Assembly (NCBI RefSeq): GCF_004346225.1
Contig: NZ_SMAJ01000005.1
Coordinates: 186,001 to 250,000, forward strand
Length of the DNA: 64,000 bases
Source of the DNA: Paralcaligenes ureilyticus
Lineage (GTDB): Bacteria; Pseudomonadota; Gammaproteobacteria; Burkholderiales; Burkholderiaceae_B
Reading direction: 5' to 3'
Part shown: positions 59,468 through 64,000 of the stretch, in pieces
Layout of the letters: every line of letters begins with the position of its first letter
How positions within the stretch are numbered: the stretch's first letter is position 1
Notes under the pieces: generated by a model
The model's database searches: none
What the model was told of the DNA's origin: nothing
The model's input: only the letters and a program-made list of their open reading frames with translations
Program-made: the position numbers and the translations under genes

Positions 59468-60514
59468 TTAGCGGAAGGGAGGTGAGTACATCAGGCCGCC
59501 GCGAGTCCACAGATCGTTCAGGCTTCCCTTTCGGGCAATGCTGTAGGGCGTGCTGGGCCCGACGTTGCGGTCATAGATTTCGCCGTAGTTGCCGGTGGCG
59601 GCAATGACCTTTTGGATGAAATCCGGGGCCAGCCCGAAATCTTTCCCCAGGTCGCCCTCAGTGCCCAGAAACCGTTGAATATCGGGATTCGGGTCTTTGG
59701 CCATCTCGGCGACGTTCTTGGAGGTAATGCCAAGCTCTTCGGCCTCGACCAGCGCGTAGACGATCCAGGCGAGCGCGGTATGCCATTTTTGATCATCCTG
59801 GCGCACAAAGCCCGCGAGCGGTTCCTTGGAGATGGTTTCGGGGAGAATATCGAAATCGTCCGGTTTGGGTGCATTGCCCTTCCAGCCGACCAAGGCCGAT
59901 TTATCGGTCGTCATGGCGTTGCAGCGGCCGCCGTTGAGTGCCGCAAAAAGCTTATCCAGATCTTGATAGGTCAGTACCTGCGTGGTCTTTTCCCATTTAT
60001 GGCTTTTAATGTAATCGGCCCAGACCGCTTCGGTGGTGGACCCTTGCGTGGTGCAAATCGTGCCTCCGTTCAGATCGGCGATATGGGCGATTTTATCGGC
60101 CTTTTTGACCAGAACGCCGGTGCCGTCATAAAAATTGACGGGAAGAAAGTCGGCGCCCACGGCGGTTGCGCGCGTGGCGGTTACCGTGGTGTGGAAGAAG
60201 ACGACGTCGACCTCGCCGTTCTGCAAGGCGTTGAAGCGGTTCTTATCGGTCAGGGCAATCATCTTGACCTTGTTGCCGTCGCCAAGAATGCCCGCCGCCA
60301 TGGCGTGGCAGTAATCGACATCGAAGCCTTCGAGTTTGCCGGTTTTCGGGTTCAGGTAGCCAAACCCGGGCTTGGTATTGTCGGTGCCGCAGATAAGCTC
60401 GCCGCGTTTGATGACGGTATCCGTCTTTGAATCCTGCGCATAGACATTGGTGCTGATAAAGCCCGCCAGCAACAAGGCACCGCCAATACTGGTATGAAGT
60501 AGTCTGCTGTTCAT
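59468..60514 (-). CDS. aapJ: Amino-acid ABC transporter binding protein, AapJ type
   Basis: This 348-aa periplasmic binding protein of family 3 (AapJ/BztA) has a signal peptide at residues 1-27 (VYA-QD). The mature chain shows RGELICGTDNTKPGFGYLNPKTGKLEGFDVDYCHAMAAG and NRFNALQNGEVDVVFF. It is of the longer Aap/Bzt length (about 340), against 260 for HisJ. GGGAG precedes the ATG at 60514. It follows the SHMT-like gene on the same strand. The expected ATPase gene (aapP) is missing after the permeases. Confidence 0.92.
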   Translation of the reverse strand: MNSRLLHTSIGGALLLAGFISTNVYAQDSKTDTVIKRGELICGTDNTKPGFGYLNPKTGKLEGFDVDYCHAMAAGILGDGNKVKMIALTDKNRFNALQNGEVDVVFFHTTVTATRATAVGADFLPVNFYDGTGVLVKKADKIAHIADLNGGTICTTQGSTTEAVWADYIKSHKWEKTTQVLTYQDLDKLFAALNGGRCNAMTTDKSALVGWKGNAPKPDDFDILPETISKEPLAGFVRQDDQKWHTALAWIVYALVEAEELGITSKNVAEMAKDPNPDIQRFLGTEGDLGKDFGLAPDFIQKVIAATGNYGEIYDRNVGPSTPYSIARKGSLNDLWTRGGLMYSPPFR

Positions 60515-60612
60515 GTTGTCTCCCTTCTCCAATGCTTTCCCTGCGTGATGCTGGGAAAATATAAATATTTAGCCCGATGGCCCTCTATGGGGCCTGCCAG
60601 GTAAACGGGTTT

Positions 60613-61938
60613 TCATGTTCGGATAAAGTGCAGCTCCGTAAAGTTGCGGCGGTATTGGCTTACTTTCTTTGCCAGGGCGTCCAGGCCGCTGTTGGCCTTG
60701 AGCCCCTGGGAAATGAGTTCGGCCAAAGGCCCCATGTCTTCGGGCTGCATGCCAAAGCGCACCGCCTCGGGGGTTCCGAACCGCAAGCCGTTGACGTCGC
60801 CCTCAACCGCAGCCATGGGCAAGCCTATGCCGCAGGTCAGGACATTGATCTGGCGCAATTTTTTTGCGGCGGCTTGTCCGCCGCCGTAGGCGGCCGCTTC
60901 GACAGCGAATTGATGCGAGGTGGTAAAGCCCCGGTCGGCGGCAAAAACGGGTATATCGTTCTTATACAGGGCGCCGGCCAGCGCCTTGGCGGTTTGCGCC
61001 ATCATGCTGGCATAGGACTGCCCGTAAACTTTCCAATCCAAGAGCGCCATCGCCAGGGCGGCGGCCTTGGAGGCGTCGAAGTTCGCTGTCAGGCCCGGGT
61101 AGGCAATGGCATCGATTTTTTTTGCGATGTCGGCGTCGTTGGTAACGATCAAGCCTCCGGCGTGGCCCCCTAAGCTTTTGTATGTGCTCATGGTCATGAG
61201 GTGCGCACCCTCTTGCAACGGTTGCTGCCACGCCCGGCCGGCGATCATGCCCGACATGTGTGCGGCGTCAAATAACACGATAGCACCTATTTCGTCTGCA
61301 ATCTGGCGTATTTCTTTGATGGGGTGGCTAAATAGATTCAGGCTGCCCCCGATGGTAATGAGCTTGGGCCGCAGGCGTAGTGCGTCGGCTCGGAGCCGAT
61401 CGACGTCGACCGTATAACGCGTACTATCAACCGGGGCGCTATGGACTTGCAATCCGTATAAGCCCGCCGCCCCAGCAGGATGATGTGTAACATGGCCGCC
61501 GATCGAGGGGGGGGGAACGATGATGGCATCGCCCGGTTTTGTGGTCGCCATGAACGCGTACAAATTCGCCAAGGCTCCCGACCCTACCCGGATTTCGGCA
61601 TACCGCGCGTTGAATATTTCTGCCGCCAGCTCTGCGGCAAACACTTCAATTTCTTCGATCGCTTCCAGACCCATTTCGTATTTGTCGCCGGGGTATCCCA
61701 GCGAAGGGCGCGAGCCCAGGCCTTGCGCCAGCACGGCTTCTACTTTCGGGTTGACGACGTTCGTGGCCGGGTTCAGGTTAAAGCAATCCTGCTCGTGGAT
61801 TTTCCTGTTTTTCTTGATGAGCGAGGAAATTTGTTGGTCGACCTCGTCCACGGGCATGGTAGAGGCCCGATGGGAGATGGATTGTATGAATTGTTCCGTT
61901 TTTTCCGGAACCCAGTCCCGGCTTGCCAGCATGCTCAT
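60613..61938 (-). CDS. SHMT-like PLP-dependent enzyme
   Basis: This 441-aa fold-type I PLP enzyme is related to serine hydroxymethyltransferase (GlyA) but divergent. PLP-site residues are the aspartate D224 in FDAAHMSG and the Schiff-base lysine K254 in STYKSLGGHAGG, where GlyA has HKTLRGPRGG. The N-terminal FNLNPATNVVNPKVEAVL, GYPGDKYEMGLEAIEEIE and GSGALANLYAF blocks are SHMT-like. It is likely an aldolase or transferase for beta-hydroxy or alpha-methyl amino acids. It precedes an amino-acid importer operon, so its substrate or product is probably the transported amino acid. Confidence 0.8.
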   Translation of the reverse strand: MSMLASRDWVPEKTEQFIQSISHRASTMPVDEVDQQISSLIKKNRKIHEQDCFNLNPATNVVNPKVEAVLAQGLGSRPSLGYPGDKYEMGLEAIEEIEVFAAELAAEIFNARYAEIRVGSGALANLYAFMATTKPGDAIIVPPPSIGGHVTHHPAGAAGLYGLQVHSAPVDSTRYTVDVDRLRADALRLRPKLITIGGSLNLFSHPIKEIRQIADEIGAIVLFDAAHMSGMIAGRAWQQPLQEGAHLMTMSTYKSLGGHAGGLIVTNDADIAKKIDAIAYPGLTANFDASKAAALAMALLDWKVYGQSYASMMAQTAKALAGALYKNDIPVFAADRGFTTSHQFAVEAAAYGGGQAAAKKLRQINVLTCGIGLPMAAVEGDVNGLRFGTPEAVRFGMQPEDMGPLAELISQGLKANSGLDALAKKVSQYRRNFTELHFIRT

Positions 61939-62048
61939 GATTCACCCTGATGTGGTTATCGAAGCGTTAATCGCTTGTTGATCTTCATCGTAGAGGGTCG
62001 GAAATAGTCTGGGCAAACGATTTCTTGTAAGGCCAAGGCCTAGAATAT

Positions 62049-62951
62049 CTAGGCCTTCAAACACCGTAGAAGCGGTTCTTGCATCGCCATGAATGGAGAC
62101 CCTTCGGGTAGCAACAAGCATAACTCGTCGGGAGCCGGCATGCATACATCGAAGGGCGCAACGAGCTGGCCGGTTTCCAGCGCATGGGCGACCAGGGAGC
62201 TGCGCCCCATAAGGATGCCCGCGCCATCGATCGCTGACTGCAGGGCAAGGCTGTATATCGAAAATACGGAGCCCCTGGAAGCGTCAACGGCGGCGAAGCC
62301 GGCGAAATCAAGCCAGAGCTGCCAGTGGTGGCGCCATGAAGCGTCGTGCAGCAGACGCTGCGACTGAAGGTCCTGGGCGGTTTTGAGCGGGCCCGCCTTT
62401 TGCGCAAACGCGGGCGAACATACCGGCAGCAGCTCGTCTGGCCCCAGGGACAGGGTGGTGGAGCTTCGGGCGTCTTTGCTCAGGTAAAAAAATGCCATGT
62501 CGAAGTGATCGCGCTGCAAGTTGGGAGGGTGTTCGAGCGCGGTCACGGAGATAACGTATTCGGAAAAGAGAGCGGACAAACGCGGCAGTTTGGGCGATAG
62601 CCACAACAGGGCAATCGAGGGCAACGCGGCAATGGAGATCTCTTTGGGCTTGCCCAGATGCTGCAACTGGGTGACGGCGTCGCTCAACTGATCAAAAGCC
62701 TTGCTCAGCATGGGGAGCGCCAGGCGGCCTTCTTTATTCAGTTTGATGCCCTGCGCCAGGCGCTGGAACAAAGGGCAGCCTATCCAGTCTTCAAGCAGCT
62801 TGACTTGTTGCGCGATGGCCCCCGCCGTTACGTTGAGTTCGTCGGCAGCCCGTGAGAAGCTTTGATGCCTGGCCGCGGCTTCGAATGCCCGCAAGGCATT
62901 TAGCGACGGCGATTTCGCGCGCGAAAAGGGTTTGGGCGTGAAGGCTTGCAT
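62049..62951 (-). CDS. LysR regulator, GcvA-like
   Basis: This 300-aa LysR protein of the GcvA/AmpR type has an HTH (about 15-72) containing LNALRAFEAAARHQSFSRAADELNVTAGAIAQQVKLLEDWIG, the GcvA-class pattern. The C-terminal effector domain includes LWLDFAGFAAVDASRGSVFSIYSLALQSAIDGAGILMGRSSLV. It is located 110 bases upstream of the SHMT-like gene on the same strand and may be co-transcribed with, and regulate, the amino-acid operon. Confidence 0.9.
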   Translation of the reverse strand: MQAFTPKPFSRAKSPSLNALRAFEAAARHQSFSRAADELNVTAGAIAQQVKLLEDWIGCPLFQRLAQGIKLNKEGRLALPMLSKAFDQLSDAVTQLQHLGKPKEISIAALPSIALLWLSPKLPRLSALFSEYVISVTALEHPPNLQRDHFDMAFFYLSKDARSSTTLSLGPDELLPVCSPAFAQKAGPLKTAQDLQSQRLLHDASWRHHWQLWLDFAGFAAVDASRGSVFSIYSLALQSAIDGAGILMGRSSLVAHALETGQLVAPFDVCMPAPDELCLLLPEGSPFMAMQEPLLRCLKA

Positions 62952-62964
62952 GTGAATGAAGCGC

Positions 62965-63993
62965 CTATTGCTCAGAATGACCCAGCCGCCACAACGACGT
63001 GACCTCGGCCTTGCGCGCCAGATGCAGTGCGTCGGTTTCGTCCAATGCCTTCGGATGCAGCGGCCGGGCATCGTGCCTGGCCAGGATGCGCAGGCCGGCT
63101 CGTTCGGCGGCATCGAGCAGAAACTCGCGGCTGCGCAAGCCCAGGTGTTCGGCCAGATCCGACATGATCAGCCAGCCTTCGCCACCATCGCATAGATGTG
63201 CGGCCAGGCCGTTCAAAAACCCCAACAGCATGCGGCTGTCCGGGTCATAGATGGCGTGCTCCAGGGGCAGCGTGGGTCGCGCCGGCAACCAGGGTGGATT
63301 GCAAACGATAAGCGGGCTTTGTCCTGCCGGAAAAAGATCAATGTCCTGAATTTCGATCTGCGATTCCAGCCCAAGGCGTTGAACATTTTCGCGTGCGCAG
63401 GCCAGGGCGCGCGGATCATTTTCGGTAGCAATAATTCTTTTTATGCCGCGCTGCGCCAGCACGGCGGCCAGCACGCCGCTGCCGGTGCCGATATCGAACG
63501 CCAGGTCGGTTGCCGGCAAAGGTGTCTGTGCGACCAGCTCGATATACTCGCCCCGGATTGGCGAAAATACGCCGTAATGAACATGTATGTTCTGCGACAG
63601 GCCCGCTACGGCAATGCCTTTTTTGCGCCATTCATACGAGCCTATGATTCCCTGCAGGGCGCGTAGCGAAAGCAGCAGCGGCTCGTGCATCTGCCCCAGA
63701 GCGGCCTCGCACGCCGCCCGCACATCGGGAGCGCGGCGCAGTCCAATGTGAAAATCGCCATCCAGTTCGATCAGCAGACTATTCAAAAGGCGGGCGCGTT
63801 GCGATTGGGCCAGGCGATGCAGGCCGAAGGCCTCGGACGGCAGCACGTCCTTTTTAGGCTTTCGTCTTTTATCGACGCGCCGGGTCAGGGCCTGCAGCAA
63901 CTGCCTGGCGTTCTGGAAGTCGCCGCGCCACAGCATCGCCGTTCCGGCATTGGCCAGGCGAAAGGCCGTGTCCGCCGTCAGGGCGTCATCCAC
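62965..63993 (-). CDS. Class I SAM methyltransferase (PrmC/RsmC-like)
   Basis: This is a methyltransferase of at least 342 aa. The SAM-binding motif DIGTGSGVLAAVLAQRG (about 167-183) and the catalytic NPPW (about 233-236) indicate an N-methyltransferase of the glutamine/adenine/guanine class. The N-terminal 140 residues form a helical domain. The first in-frame start seen is GTG at 63993, but the reading frame is open to the window edge, so the true start may lie beyond it. It ends 13 bases upstream of the LysR start. Confidence 0.85.
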   Translation of the reverse strand: MDDALTADTAFRLANAGTAMLWRGDFQNARQLLQALTRRVDKRRKPKKDVLPSEAFGLHRLAQSQRARLLNSLLIELDGDFHIGLRRAPDVRAACEAALGQMHEPLLLSLRALQGIIGSYEWRKKGIAVAGLSQNIHVHYGVFSPIRGEYIELVAQTPLPATDLAFDIGTGSGVLAAVLAQRGIKRIIATENDPRALACARENVQRLGLESQIEIQDIDLFPAGQSPLIVCNPPWLPARPTLPLEHAIYDPDSRMLLGFLNGLAAHLCDGGEGWLIMSDLAEHLGLRSREFLLDAAERAGLRILARHDARPLHPKALDETDALHLARKAEVTSLWRLGHSEQ

Positions 63994-64000
63994 CGGAACG

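Overview
The window looks like chromosomal DNA of a betaproteobacterium of the order Burkholderiales, most likely the family Alcaligenaceae (Bordetella, Pusillimonas or Castellaniella type). The grounds are two Bug-type tripartite-tricarboxylate binding proteins, many solute-uptake operons with LysR regulators, moderately high GC, and protein family content typical of that group. There are about 54 protein genes, one tRNA-Asn, no rRNA, no insertion sequence and no CRISPR array.

Layout. 0.1-3.1 kb: an AT-richer three-gene operon (Bug binding protein, ornithine-cyclodeaminase-like protein, NMT1/SsuA-like binding protein). 3.4-7.3 kb: a large MscS channel and small exported proteins. 7.8-16.0 kb (minus): a seven-gene operon with a complete Dpp-type peptide ABC importer followed by two M20 metallopeptidases, preceded by a FadR-type operator. 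16.2-20.3 kb (minus): a complete iron/AEP-type ABC importer. 20.5-22.4 kb: a carotenoid oxygenase and a DUF2141 protein. 22.6-30.1 kb: a sulfur/thiol-flavoured locus with an orphan branched-chain-type binding protein, a LysR, a 371-aa protein of unknown function, a UGSC/CGSC-motif protein, a 54-aa exported peptide, a YeeE/YedE transporter, an exported rhodanese and PaaX. 30.4-34.2 kb: a serine hydrolase, a response-regulator-like protein with a degenerate receiver, a periplasmic protein and tRNA-Asn. 34.3-39.3 kb (minus): marR, outer-membrane factor, emrA and emrB efflux genes. 39.5-46.4 kb: patatin, LysR with a YeiH exporter, a second Bug protein, SirB2 and an SbmA/YddA-type ABC transporter. 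46.9-53.5 kb: MOSC, tautomerase, DUF924, XdhC, a MobA-like enzyme, CytX, cytochrome b561, DsbB and DUF5993. 53.8-57.0 kb: SulP, a ribbon-helix-helix protein, a lipoate-ligase-like protein and a TM2 protein. 57.1-63.0 kb (minus): an Aap-type amino-acid importer lacking its ATPase, an SHMT-like PLP enzyme and a GcvA-like LysR. The right end holds a methyltransferase.

The most striking feature not explained by genes is a dispersed family of small hairpin repeats, with about 35-40 hairpins between 3.1 and 55.8 kb. The core has 7-bp arms, an ACAAG loop and a 3' GCTACA tail. The arms vary in sequence but stay complementary: at least six arm types show paired changes. Most remaining mismatches are G.T/G.U wobbles on only one of the two strands. 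Hairpins often come as head-to-head pairs with a 17-22 nt spacer, giving composites near 69 bp. They lie between genes, including inside the dpp and fbp-like operons, and in one place supply a gene's stop codon. This suggests a REP/BIME-like, structure-selected element. No mobilising transposase is visible here. The second candidate for an undescribed system is the CGSC / 371-aa / YeeE / rhodanese locus.
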